Source: an uncultured Draconibacterium sp. (GTDB taxonomy: Bacteria; Bacteroidota; Bacteroidia; Bacteroidales; Prolixibacteraceae). Taken from it: DNA of 64,000 nucleotides. The DNA is taken from contig NZ_OY781464.1 of assembly GCF_963676735.1 (NCBI RefSeq), positions 653,001 to 717,000 of the forward strand. Reading direction: 5' to 3'. The position numbers were made by a program, and so were the translations under genes. The notes under the pieces are model-generated. The model did not search any database. It was not told the origin of the DNA and was given only the letters and a program-made list of their open reading frames with translations. Positions 1 through 9,073 of this stretch are shown here, piece after piece (within the stretch, counting starts at the first letter, position 1; every line of letters begins with the position of its first letter).

Positions 1-1
1 G

Positions 2-1744
2 GCATTGGAGGCCTTGGTTCAGCGTCTGAAGCAGGAACCCAACAATGAAGCATTAAAAGAAGAAATTCGGAACTTTGATTTGCTGGCGCGCAAAGCCTAT
101 TTCAACAGTCAGTGGCAGGTAAAAACCGGAGCCTGGATGTTACTTTTTGGGGCCGTGGTACTTGCATTTGCCTTACGGGTTTATTATGCAGCAAAAAGTA
201 AAATTGAGGAGCCAGAGAAAGTATTGGAAAACGAAATAGCCAGCCGTATACTGGCCCAAAAGGGAATAATTTGGGTAGGACTTGTTGTTATGGTCCTGGC
301 TCTTGCGGCTTCGTTTGCAACTGTTGATTATTTAGAATCGTATCCGAAAGTTGCAGAAACAGAGGTGGTGGAACCAACGCCCGAAGAAGAGACGGTAGAA
401 GTTATTGAGGTAGCACCTGCCCAGCCAGAAGCTGCACCAGAAGAAGTTGCTGAAGTGCTAAAGGAAGAAAACGAAGAGCTCACGAAACCAGCACCTGAAA
501 AGGAAACTGTTGTTGAAACTGCAGCAACTGAAGAACAACAAATTAAAGCGGAAGAAAAACCGAAGCCAAAACCCGTAGTTACGGGAGTAACTATTGCCGA
601 TTTGAAAAAGAATCATAACTCTTTTCGCGGGCCGTTCGCACAAGGGATAATTGCTCATAAAAACATCCCTACAGAATGGGACGGAGCTGCCGGAACAAAT
701 GTGTTGTGGAAAGTTGAAACACCAAAGCATGGATTTAACTCGCCAATAATTTGGGGCGATAAGCTGTTTGTTGCCGGGGCTGATAAAGCTACACGAGAGG
801 TGTATTGTTATAACCGTACCAATGGCCAATTGCTTTGGACAGGTATTGCAGATAATATTTCAGGATCGCCTGCAACACCCCCACGAGTAACAGAAGACAC
901 AGGGCTTTCGGCTCCAACTTTAACCACCGATGGAAAAGCTGTTTTTGCCATTTTCGGAACCGGAGATGTAATTGCTTTTGATATGAACGGCAAACGCTTG
1001 TGGGCCAAAAATCTTGGCGTGCCCGATAATCACTACGGTCATTCATCATCATTACTAACCTGGAATGGAAAGCTGTTTGTTCAATACGATACCAACAAAA
1101 GCGGAAAAGTGTTGGCGCTGAGTACCACCACCGGAGAAACAATTTGGGAAACAGCACGTGAATCAAAAATATCGTGGGCTAGCCCTGTTTTGGCAGAAGT
1201 TGATGGAAAATACCAACTGTTATTAACTACCGATCCGATTGTTGGTGGATACGACACCGAAAGCGGAGAGGAACTGTGGACAGTTGAATGTATGATGGGC
1301 GAAGTTGGCCCCTCGGTGGGGTATGGCGATGGCATTGTTGTTGCAGCCAACGAGTACGCTAAAATGGTAGCTATTGATATCAGAACGCAGGAAGTTTTGT
1401 GGGAAGACGATATGTACCTGCCCGAGGCTGCCAGTCCCCTGGTTTATAATGGCCTGGTTTTTATTGCAACAAGTTATGGCGTTTTTGTGTGCTACGACCT
1501 GAAAACCGGAGATGAACTTTGGGAGCACGATTTTGGTTCGCCGGTGTATTCTTCGCCTGTGGTGGCCGAAGGAAATATTTTTCTGATGGACAACGATGGT
1601 GTGATGCGGATTTATGAAGCTGCACGCGAGATGAAACTGCTCGGCGAAAACGAACTGGGAGAGCTATCGGGGCCAACACCGGCTTTTGCTGATGGCCGAA
1701 TTTACATACGCGGCGAAAAACACTTGTTCGGCATCGGAAAGTAG
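2..1744 (+). CDS. Membrane-anchored PQQ-like beta-propeller protein (5' end outside window)
   Basis: The reading frame is open to the left edge, so the true start lies upstream. The visible N-terminus has two hydrophobic segments (about residues 43-60 and 88-108). A Pro/Glu/Val-rich spacer of roughly 90 residues follows, and then a C-terminal PQQ-like propeller (about 200-579) with repeated blades of the type NRTNGQLLWTG, MNGKRLWAKN and LKTGDELWEHD. Such domains resemble BamB and quinoprotein propellers; no metal or PQQ ligand set can be assigned by eye. The propeller is probably periplasmic and tethered to the inner membrane. The fused diaphorase gene begins 24 bp downstream, which suggests one operon. 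The function is unknown; a redox-partner or scaffold role is inferred from context only. Confidence 0.8.
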   Translation, partial: ALEALVQRLKQEPNNEALKEEIRNFDLLARKAYFNSQWQVKTGAWMLLFGAVVLAFALRVYYAAKSKIEEPEKVLENEIASRILAQKGIIWVGLVVMVLALAASFATVDYLESYPKVAETEVVEPTPEEETVEVIEVAPAQPEAAPEEVAEVLKEENEELTKPAPEKETVVETAATEEQQIKAEEKPKPKPVVTGVTIADLKKNHNSFRGPFAQGIIAHKNIPTEWDGAAGTNVLWKVETPKHGFNSPIIWGDKLFVAGADKATREVYCYNRTNGQLLWTGIADNISGSPATPPRVTEDTGLSAPTLTTDGKAVFAIFGTGDVIAFDMNGKRLWAKNLGVPDNHYGHSSSLLTWNGKLFVQYDTNKSGKVLALSTTTGETIWETARESKISWASPVLAEVDGKYQLLLTTDPIVGGYDTESGEELWTVECMMGEVGPSVGYGDGIVVAANEYAKMVAIDIRTQEVLWEDDMYLPEAASPLVYNGLVFIATSYGVFVCYDLKTGDELWEHDFGSPVYSSPVVAEGNIFLMDNDGVMRIYEAAREMKLLGENELGELSGPTPAFADGRIYIRGEKHLFGIGK

Positions 1745-1768
1745 TTTCAGAACTGTTACCAAAGCAGA

Positions 1769-4129
1769 ATGACAACAGAACAACAAATGACGGAAGAAAA
1801 GAATAATATCAATCAAATAATAGCGGATAAAGGCGCTACAAAAAAAAGCCTTATCCCCATCTTGCAAGCCATTCAGAAAGAGCACAACTACCTGCCCGAA
1901 GAATTGCTGAAAGACCTGGCGGATAAATCAGAAATCAGCTTGGCTGAAATTGTCGGAGTAGCCAGTTTTTATTCACAATTCAGGCTTCAACCGGTTGGCG
2001 AACACATGATAAAAGTGTGTGTGGGTACTGCTTGTCATGTAAAAGGTGCAGGCCAGGTGTACGATGCTTTCAGGCGCGAATTAAAACTGGCTGATGGTGA
2101 AGACACCGAAGAGTCGGGTAAATACACCCTGGAACAAGTAGCTTGTTTGGGCTGTTGTACCCTGGCTCCTGTCGTTCAAATCGATGAAACTACATATGGG
2201 CATGTAGCCTCCGATCAGATTGAGCAAATTATTGCCGATTTTGAAAGTATAAAAGGAACAAAAAGTGCGAAAAAAGCACGTAAAGCCGATGGTTCCGAAA
2301 TTCAGGGTGAAATACGAATAGGGCTCGGTTCGTGTTGTGTGGCCAGTGGCAGCCAGGAAATTCAGCAAGAGGTGGAAAGTGTGGTGAACGAAAGTGGTTT
2401 GCGGGTAAATTTAAAGCATGTAGGCTGCGTAGGCATGTGCCACCAGGTGCCACTGGTAGAGATTGTACCTAACGATGGCGAAGCTACACTTTATGCCAAG
2501 GTAAAACCCGAGGATGTTAAAAATATTGTTGAGAACCATTTTGAAGCACCGGGAATGTTTACCCGCTTAAAAAATAAATTGTTGCATACGGTAGAAACGA
2601 TACAAACCGACCGTAACTGGGAGGGAATTCAGCGCTACGAAATAAGCATGCGCGAAAAACCTGTCGCCTCATTTCTGGGGAAACAAGTGCCAATTGCTAC
2701 CGAGTATCGCGGCATAATCAATCCCCTTGATGTGGAAGAATACCTGAGTAGGGGAGGTTTCTCGGCATTGGCGAAAATGTTAAAAACCATGTCGCCAGAT
2801 GAAGTAATTCAGCAGGTAAAAGACAGTGGAATTCGTGGACGCGGGGGAGCCGGCTTTCCAACAGGTGTAAAATGGGAGCTTGTTAAAAAACAAAAAGACG
2901 AAACGAAATATATTATTTGTAATGGCGACGAGGGCGATCCCGGTGCATTTATGGACCGAATGTTGCTCGAATCGTACCCCTATCGCGTAATTGAGGGGAT
3001 GATTATGGCAGCCTATGCCGTTGGTATTCATCAGGGGTACCTCTACATAAGGGCCGAGTACCCGCTGGCTGTAAAACGTTTACGCGAGGCCATAAAAATA
3101 TGCGAGGCCAAAAACTACCTGGGCAAAAATATTCTTGGTAGCGGTTTTAGCCTAAATTTGCAAATTTACGAAGGTGCCGGAGCTTTTGTTTGTGGCGAAG
3201 AAAGTGCACTTATTGCCTCCATCGAAGGCAACCGGGGATTTCCACGAATGCGTCCGCCTTATCCGGCTGAAAGCGGATTGTGGGGCAAGCCAACGCTGGT
3301 AAACAATACCGAAACCCTCGCCCAGATTTCCTACATTTTGAGGGAAGGAGCCGAAGGCTTTTCAAATATTGGTTCGGGAAAAAGTACCGGTACAAAAGTT
3401 TTTGCCTTGGCCGGAAAGGTGGCTCGCGGCGGGTTAATTGAGGTGCCCATGGGAATTACCATAAAGCAGGTGATTGAAGAAATTGGTGGCGGCATTGCCA
3501 ACGGTCGTAAATTTAAGGCGGTACAAATAGGTGGTCCTTCCGGAGGTTGTATTCCGGCAGAACATGCCGATACGCCAATCGATTTTGAATCGCTCGGAGA
3601 GATGGGAGCTATGATGGGCTCCGGAGGGCTGGTGGTGCTCGACGATACCGACTGTATGGTGGATATTGCCCGTTATTTTTTGTCGTTTACCCAGGAAGAA
3701 TCGTGCGGAAAATGTACGTTCTGCAGGGTAGGCACCAAACGCATGCTTGATATTTTGGATCGTATTGTTTCAGGCAAAGGGAAAAACGGCGATATTGAAG
3801 AATTGGAACACCTGGCGGCCTGGACGAGCAAAGGCAGTCTGTGTGGACTCGGAAGAACAGCACCAAACCCGGTGCTCAGTACTTTAAGGTATTTTAGAGA
3901 CGAATACGAAGCGCACATAAACGGTACCTGCCCAACTGGTAAGTGCACCGACCTGATAACCTACTCGGTTAACGACGATTGTATTGGCTGTACCAAATGT
4001 GTGCAAAAATGCCCGGTAGATGCGATACCATTTACCCCACACGAAAAACATACCATTGATACCGGGCTTTGTATAAAATGCGATGCGTGCAGAGCGGCAT
4101 GCCCGGTTGATGCCATTGATGTAAAATGA
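1769..4129 (+). CDS. Fused NuoE/NuoF-type NADH-oxidising iron-sulfur flavoprotein (HydC-HydB-like)
   Basis: This 786-residue protein joins parts that are usually separate. Residues 1-160 are a NuoE/HydC-like thioredoxin-fold [2Fe-2S] domain (C84, C89, C126, C130). Residues 181-260 are a second thioredoxin-like ferredoxin (C189/C190, C220, C224). Residues 290-700 are NuoF-like, with the glycine-rich GRGGAGFPTG motif at 357-366 and [4Fe-4S] ligands C646, C649, C652 and C692. Residues 735-786 carry two 4Fe-4S ferredoxin motifs. This order matches the diaphorase subunits of NAD-dependent or electron-bifurcating hydrogenases and formate dehydrogenases. It should oxidise or reduce NAD(H) in the cytoplasm. 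No hydrogenase or formate dehydrogenase catalytic subunit is present in the window, so the electron partner is unknown. Confidence 0.9.
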   Translation: MTTEQQMTEEKNNINQIIADKGATKKSLIPILQAIQKEHNYLPEELLKDLADKSEISLAEIVGVASFYSQFRLQPVGEHMIKVCVGTACHVKGAGQVYDAFRRELKLADGEDTEESGKYTLEQVACLGCCTLAPVVQIDETTYGHVASDQIEQIIADFESIKGTKSAKKARKADGSEIQGEIRIGLGSCCVASGSQEIQQEVESVVNESGLRVNLKHVGCVGMCHQVPLVEIVPNDGEATLYAKVKPEDVKNIVENHFEAPGMFTRLKNKLLHTVETIQTDRNWEGIQRYEISMREKPVASFLGKQVPIATEYRGIINPLDVEEYLSRGGFSALAKMLKTMSPDEVIQQVKDSGIRGRGGAGFPTGVKWELVKKQKDETKYIICNGDEGDPGAFMDRMLLESYPYRVIEGMIMAAYAVGIHQGYLYIRAEYPLAVKRLREAIKICEAKNYLGKNILGSGFSLNLQIYEGAGAFVCGEESALIASIEGNRGFPRMRPPYPAESGLWGKPTLVNNTETLAQISYILREGAEGFSNIGSGKSTGTKVFALAGKVARGGLIEVPMGITIKQVIEEIGGGIANGRKFKAVQIGGPSGGCIPAEHADTPIDFESLGEMGAMMGSGGLVVLDDTDCMVDIARYFLSFTQEESCGKCTFCRVGTKRMLDILDRIVSGKGKNGDIEELEHLAAWTSKGSLCGLGRTAPNPVLSTLRYFRDEYEAHINGTCPTGKCTDLITYSVNDDCIGCTKCVQKCPVDAIPFTPHEKHTIDTGLCIKCDACRAACPVDAIDVK

Positions 4130-4189
4130 GTTGCTGGATTTTGAAGAGTTCAAGTATACAGAAACGAGTATCTAGTATCTAAAAAACAA

Positions 4190-5734
4190 ATGATTAAACT
4201 AAAAATAAATAACAAAGTAGTTGAGGTTGAAGATGGGACTTCAGTAATGAAAGCAGCGCAGCAAATGGGAATTGATATACCAAACATGTGCTGGAACGAC
4301 GAGCTGGAGCACTTCACATCCTGCATGCTTTGTATGGTGAAAGACAAAAAGAACGGGAAACTTTATCCGTCGTGTTCGGTAAAGGTAACTGAAGGAATGG
4401 AGGTGATTACTGATGATGATGAAATTGCAGAATCACGAAAGACTGCTCTGGAGCTTTTATTGAGCGAGCATGTTGGCGATTGCGAAGCACCTTGCCAGGT
4501 AGCTTGTCCTGCCCACATGGATATTCCAAATATGAACCGTTTGATTGCCGCCGGAAAATTTGATGAGGCTTTGGCTGTGGTAAAAAAAGACATTGCCTTA
4601 CCCGCTGTTTTGGGACGCATTTGCCCGGCTCCATGCGAAGGTGCCTGTCATCGGAAAACGGTTGACGAGCCTGTTTCTATCTGTTTGTTAAAACAAATAG
4701 TTGGCGACAAAGGAAACCCCGCACCTGCTCCCGAGCTTGAACAAACCGGCAAAAAAGTGGCTGTAATTGGCGCCGGTCCTGCAGGTTTGGCTGCCGCCTA
4801 TTATCTTCAGTTAAAAGGAATACAGGTTGTGCTTTTTGATAAAAACGAAAAGGCCGGAGGTTTGCTCCGTACGTCCCTCTCGGCTGAGGTATTGCCACTT
4901 GAGGTGTTGGATAGGGAGATTGCAGAGATTATTAGAACAGGTGTAATTTTTAAGGGCGGAACAGCAATAACTCTGAATGTTTTTGAAAAAATGAAAGCGG
5001 AATTTGATGCGTTGGTAGTCGCTGCCGGTGCAGTTTCAGGCGATACGGAGAATTTTGGTTTGCAAGCCGGGCCAAAAGGAATTGTTGCCGATAAAAACAG
5101 CTATCAAACCTCAGATGAAAAAGTTTTTGCCATTGGTAATGTATTGCGCTCGTCGCGCCTCGCGGTTCGGTCGGTAGGGCAGGGCAAAGAGGTGGCCTTT
5201 GCAGTGCAACAGTTTCTAAAAAAACAAGCAGTTAAAGGAGAACCTCGTTTGTTTAATTCGCGTTTTGGGCGCCTGGTAAAAAACGAGCTGGCCGAATATT
5301 TAAAAGAGTCGGTTGATGCGAAACGAATTTGGCCCGAAGGAGGTATAGGCTTTTCAAATGAGCAGGCAGTGGCCGAAGCTAAAAGGTGCCTGCATTGCGA
5401 CTGCCGTGCAATTGATAACTGTAAACTACGCAATTATTCAGAGGCGTATAATGCAGACCAGAAACGTTATAAAACAAGCGAACGCAGAACGATTACAAAA
5501 GAAATAAACCATGGGGCGGTGGTGTACGAACCGCAAAAATGTATAAAATGTGGCATTTGCGTGCGACTCACCGGTAAATACCGCGAGAAATTTGGTTTTA
5601 CTTTTATTGGCCGTGGTTTTGATGTGGAAATTGGTGTACCTTTTAACGAAGCCCTGAAAAATGGCTTAACAGAAACAGCGGTAAAAGTAGCCAATGCCTG
5701 TCCCACAGGAGCCATTTCGCTTAAAAAAGAATAA
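4190..5734 (+). CDS. NuoG-type ferredoxin / GltD-like FAD oxidoreductase with C-terminal Fe-S motif
   Basis: The 514-residue protein starts with a NuoG/HydA-like [2Fe-2S] ferredoxin domain (Cys pattern around residues 33-63). A GltD-type Fer4_20 region follows (about 95-165, with ICPAPCEGACHRK), then an FAD/NAD(P) domain with dinucleotide fold VAVIGAGPAGLAAAYY near residue 190. A C-terminal cysteine-rich segment has CIKCGIC and ACPTGAIS. The flavin domain is short compared with full GltD or NfnB. It follows the diaphorase gene by 60 bp on the same strand. Together they look like a soluble electron-transfer complex passing electrons between NAD(P)H, flavin and ferredoxin-type centres. That physical association is inferred from gene order, not shown. 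Confidence 0.8.
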   Translation: MIKLKINNKVVEVEDGTSVMKAAQQMGIDIPNMCWNDELEHFTSCMLCMVKDKKNGKLYPSCSVKVTEGMEVITDDDEIAESRKTALELLLSEHVGDCEAPCQVACPAHMDIPNMNRLIAAGKFDEALAVVKKDIALPAVLGRICPAPCEGACHRKTVDEPVSICLLKQIVGDKGNPAPAPELEQTGKKVAVIGAGPAGLAAAYYLQLKGIQVVLFDKNEKAGGLLRTSLSAEVLPLEVLDREIAEIIRTGVIFKGGTAITLNVFEKMKAEFDALVVAAGAVSGDTENFGLQAGPKGIVADKNSYQTSDEKVFAIGNVLRSSRLAVRSVGQGKEVAFAVQQFLKKQAVKGEPRLFNSRFGRLVKNELAEYLKESVDAKRIWPEGGIGFSNEQAVAEAKRCLHCDCRAIDNCKLRNYSEAYNADQKRYKTSERRTITKEINHGAVVYEPQKCIKCGICVRLTGKYREKFGFTFIGRGFDVEIGVPFNEALKNGLTETAVKVANACPTGAISLKKE

Positions 5735-5780
5735 ATAGATTAGCTGAAGTTAGGATGGAAAAGACAAAATGTAAAAATAG

Positions 5781-6890
5781 ATGCAACAAATTTTTTCTAT
5801 TTCTGCTGGTGCTTGTAGCGGGATGGAGGCATTTGCCCAAACTGCTGATTCGTGGCCTGTTTTTCGTGGCAATCAAAACCTTACGGGAGTTGCAAATACA
5901 AGTATTTCTGAGTCGCCCAATTTGCTTTGGACCTACCAAACCGGCGACAATATAAAAGGTGCTCCGGTTGTTGCCAAGGGGAAAGTGGTGGTTGGCTCAA
6001 CAGATGGTTGGATGTACTGCCTTGATTTTAATGGGAAGTTGCTTTGGAAATACGATACTGGTAACTCCATTGAAGCTCCTGCACTGATCCTTGAAAAAAC
6101 GGTTTACATTGGTAACCTTGATGGAGTGATGACAGCCCTTGACCTTAATTCTGGTGAAAAAATATGGGACTACGAGTGTGATAATCAGATAATAGGCTCG
6201 GCAAATTTTTGGAAAGTTGGTGAAAAGACCTACCTGGTTTTTGGCAGTTACGATTACTACCTGCATTGCGTTGATGCCCAAACCGGAAAAGGCCTGTGGA
6301 AATACGAATCTGATAATTTTATTAACGGTGCTGCCGCTTGTGCAAATGGGGTAGCAATGTTTGGTGGTTGCGATGGTTTTTTGCACCTGGTTGATATTCA
6401 AACCGGAAAAATGGTGAAGAAAATTGATGTGGCAACCTATGTGGCCGGCTCCATTGCTGTAGAAAACAACAAAGCATACCTCGGAGATTACGATGGGCGT
6501 TTCTTTCAGGTTGATTTAAAAACCGATAAAACCACCTGGGTATGGGAACACGAAAAAACAAAGCTTCAGTTTATTGCCTCACCGGCCCTTTCAGGCGAAA
6601 AGGTGCTAACAGCCAATCACAATAAATTTTTGTACTGTTTCGACAAAAATACGGGAAAAAAATTGTGGGAATACAATACCGGAAGACAGGTGGAAGCTTC
6701 TCCGGTAATAATAGAAAATAAGGTGTTGGCGGCAAACATGCGCGGCGACCTAGCTTTGGTGAACCTTTCAGACGGAAAGCCTGTTTGGACTTACGAGATA
6801 GGGAGTCAGATTATAAGCAATCCGGCAGTGGCAAACGGCAGGTTGTTTGTTGGTGCCTACGACGGAAATGTGTATTGTTTTGGCGAATAG
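5781..6890 (+). CDS. PQQ-like beta-propeller protein, signal peptide apparently out of frame
   Basis: The 369-residue open frame encodes a complete PQQ-like propeller beginning at FAQTADSWPVFRGNQN, with repeated blades such as LDFNGKLLWKYDTG, LNSGEKIWDYE and KNTGKKLWEYNTG. As read, the N-terminus is a poor secretion signal. In the overlapping frame from ATG 5755, a typical signal core (KNRCNKFFLFLLVLVAG) runs up to position 5822. One additional G in the GGG run at 5820-5822 would join it to MEAFAQ, just before the propeller. The real gene is therefore probably 5755-6890 with a frameshift or sequence error. It likely acts in the periplasm with the preceding redox genes. Its function is unknown. 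Confidence 0.75.
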   Translation: MQQIFSISAGACSGMEAFAQTADSWPVFRGNQNLTGVANTSISESPNLLWTYQTGDNIKGAPVVAKGKVVVGSTDGWMYCLDFNGKLLWKYDTGNSIEAPALILEKTVYIGNLDGVMTALDLNSGEKIWDYECDNQIIGSANFWKVGEKTYLVFGSYDYYLHCVDAQTGKGLWKYESDNFINGAAACANGVAMFGGCDGFLHLVDIQTGKMVKKIDVATYVAGSIAVENNKAYLGDYDGRFFQVDLKTDKTTWVWEHEKTKLQFIASPALSGEKVLTANHNKFLYCFDKNTGKKLWEYNTGRQVEASPVIIENKVLAANMRGDLALVNLSDGKPVWTYEIGSQIISNPAVANGRLFVGAYDGNVYCFGE

Positions 6891-7036
6891 GATAAACACA
6901 AATACGGTGAGAAGTCTGTGGCTAAGTGTCATCTCGTTAGTATGGATGAAATGAACAGAAGCCGGACGTTTAAGAAAGCATTGTTGAGCTGAATAGATTT
7001 TTGCGATTTAGTGTCTTTGTGGATAAAAGAAACAAG

Positions 7037-8320
7037 ATGAATATTATTCAAATTATTCCCGGTTCCGGGGGCAGTTTTTATTGTGGAAATTGCCTGCGCG
7101 ACAGTAAATACGTTGATGCATTGCGAAATCTGGGGCATCAGGTAATAAAAGTCCCCATGTACCTACCTTTATTTTCTGATGAGCAGGACATTAATGATAT
7201 TCCGATTTTTTATGGAGCCATCAGCACCTATTTAAAACAGGTTTACCCCATTTTTAGAAAAGCACCGGCTTGGTTTGATAAGCTGCTGAACTCTAAACCA
7301 ATGATGAAACTTGCCGCATCGCAGGCCGGTTCTACCCGGGCAAAAGGCCTGGAGGACATGACCATTTCGATGCTGCTGGGTGAAGAAGGTGAGCAAAAAC
7401 AGGAGCTGGAAAAAATGGTAGACTGGATTGCAGAGCATTGCCAACCCGATGTGATTCATATTTCAAATGCGTTATTGTTGGGGCTGGCAAAACGTTTAAA
7501 ACAAAAGGTGGGTGTGCCGGTGGTGTGTTCGCTGCAAGACGAAGATGTGTGGGTAGATGCCATGCAACCACGGTTTCAGCAAAAAATATGGGATTTAATG
7601 CACCAGCGCGCTCAAGATGTGGATGCCCTGGTAGCGGTAAGCAATTTCTTTGCTGAAACCATGAAAAATCGCATGCGGATATCCGACGACAAAATGCACA
7701 CTTTTTACCTGGGTGTTGATGTGGAAGATTATCCGTTTATACCGGTAAAGGAAAAACCGCGCAACGTTGGTTACATCTCGCGCATGTGTTACAAAGATGG
7801 TTTTGATATTGTGGTTGATGCTTTTATTGACTTAAAGAAAAAAACGGGTTTTGATGATGTTAAACTTATTGCAACCGGTGGATTAACAGGCGATGATAAA
7901 AAGTTTTTGAAAGAACAAAAGCAAAAAATAAAGACGGCCGGTTTGGAGAAGGATTTTGAGATAATTGAAGAATTTGAAGGAGATGCGCGGCATCATTTCT
8001 TTAAAAAAGTTGCGTTGGTTTCGGTGCCGGTACGTGTTGGCGAAGCTTTTGGCATGTACCAGCTGGAGGCCATGGCTTCGGGTGTACCAATCGTTCAGCC
8101 GGCGCTGGGGGCTTTCCCCGAAGTGGTTGACGTGTCGGGAGGAGGCGTTGTTTATGACCCCAATTCGCCGGAACAACTTAGTGAAGCCTGGGCAGGGCTT
8201 CTAAATAATCCGGAAAAGCTGCAACAATTAAGTGAAACCGGTTATAAGGGAACAAAAGAGAAATTCAATATCCATAATCACGCACAAGAGATTGTGGGAT
8301 TGTACGAAAGTTTCAACTAA
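7037..8320 (+). CDS. GT4-type glycosyltransferase
   Basis: This 427-residue GT-B fold protein starts at the ATG of MNIIQIIPGSGGSFYCGNC; the frame extends 12 codons upstream only through a TTG. The N-terminal domain has the glycine-rich GSGGSFYCGNCLRD loop. The C-terminal domain has VGYISRMCYKDGFD and the GT4-type donor site YQLEAMASGVPIVQPALGAFPEV. It should transfer a sugar from a nucleotide-sugar donor in the cytoplasm; donor and acceptor cannot be deduced. The ABC ATPase and FtsX permease genes follow closely, so the product may modify a lipid or lipoprotein handled by that transporter (inference). Confidence 0.8.
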   Translation: MNIIQIIPGSGGSFYCGNCLRDSKYVDALRNLGHQVIKVPMYLPLFSDEQDINDIPIFYGAISTYLKQVYPIFRKAPAWFDKLLNSKPMMKLAASQAGSTRAKGLEDMTISMLLGEEGEQKQELEKMVDWIAEHCQPDVIHISNALLLGLAKRLKQKVGVPVVCSLQDEDVWVDAMQPRFQQKIWDLMHQRAQDVDALVAVSNFFAETMKNRMRISDDKMHTFYLGVDVEDYPFIPVKEKPRNVGYISRMCYKDGFDIVVDAFIDLKKKTGFDDVKLIATGGLTGDDKKFLKEQKQKIKTAGLEKDFEIIEEFEGDARHHFFKKVALVSVPVRVGEAFGMYQLEAMASGVPIVQPALGAFPEVVDVSGGGVVYDPNSPEQLSEAWAGLLNNPEKLQQLSETGYKGTKEKFNIHNHAQEIVGLYESFN

Positions 8321-8360
8321 AAAATAGCTGGCGTTTTTGCGCCTTTGCGAGAGATACAAA

Positions 8361-9056
8361 ATGTTGCTACAATTAAAAAACATAAGTAAAGGCTACGGCG
8401 AAAAAGGAACCCATAGTTTTCGTCAGGTGCTAAACGAGTTAAACCTTGAAATTGGGAAAGGTGAAAAAATAGCCATAATCGGGCCCAGTGGATCGGGTAA
8501 AACAACTTTGCTGAACATGATTGGTGCACTGGATTTGCCCAACTCGGGCGAGGTTGTTTTTAGTGGTCAAAACATTACGGGCTATTCAAAAAAGGAATTA
8601 GCGAATTTTCGGAATCAGCACCTGGGCTTTGTTTTTCAGTTGCATCATCTCATGCCACAGCTAACGCTTTGGGAGAATGTATTGCTTCCGCTGTTGGCCC
8701 AGGGAAAAATTTCTACAGACCAAAAAGAATGGGCCGAGTACCTCGTTAAAAAAGTAGGAATTTGGGAGCAGCGCAAACAAAAACCGGCCGAAATGTCGGG
8801 AGGCGAATGCCAGCGCACCGCTGTTGTTCGGGCATTAATCAATAAACCCCAGCTTATTCTTGCCGACGAACCCACAGGCGCCTTGGACGAAAATAATGCC
8901 GTGGCGCTTTCTGAATTGTTAATCCAACTCAGTGTTGAAGAAAATCTTACCCTGATAACAGTTACCCACTCTTCGGAATTGGCGCAGAAAATGGATAAAA
9001 AATACTTGTTGAGAAACGGCAAACTGGAAACTGATAAAATAAGAAGCAGCAGGTAG
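8361..9056 (+). CDS. ABC transporter ATP-binding protein, LolD/MacB type
   Basis: This 231-residue ATPase has Walker A GPSGSGKTT (residues 41-49), signature MSGGECQRT and Walker B LILADEPTGALD. I use ATG 8361, because earlier in-frame starts are non-ATG. The Glu in the signature (SGGE) and the EPTGALD segment are typical of the LolD/MacB/FtsE group, which work with FtsX-fold permeases and act on lipoproteins or envelope substrates rather than importing solutes. The permease gene starts 17 bp downstream. The substrate is unknown. Confidence 0.9.
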   Translation: MLLQLKNISKGYGEKGTHSFRQVLNELNLEIGKGEKIAIIGPSGSGKTTLLNMIGALDLPNSGEVVFSGQNITGYSKKELANFRNQHLGFVFQLHHLMPQLTLWENVLLPLLAQGKISTDQKEWAEYLVKKVGIWEQRKQKPAEMSGGECQRTAVVRALINKPQLILADEPTGALDENNAVALSELLIQLSVEENLTLITVTHSSELAQKMDKKYLLRNGKLETDKIRSSR

Positions 9057-9073
9057 TAGCGAGGGCTGAAAGT

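Noticed and set aside
7000..8360. Similar TTTTTGCG..CTTTG sequences just before the glycosyltransferase and the ABC ATPase starts
   Set aside because: The similarity is short and degenerate; it may be a weak repeat but cannot be separated from AT-rich background here.
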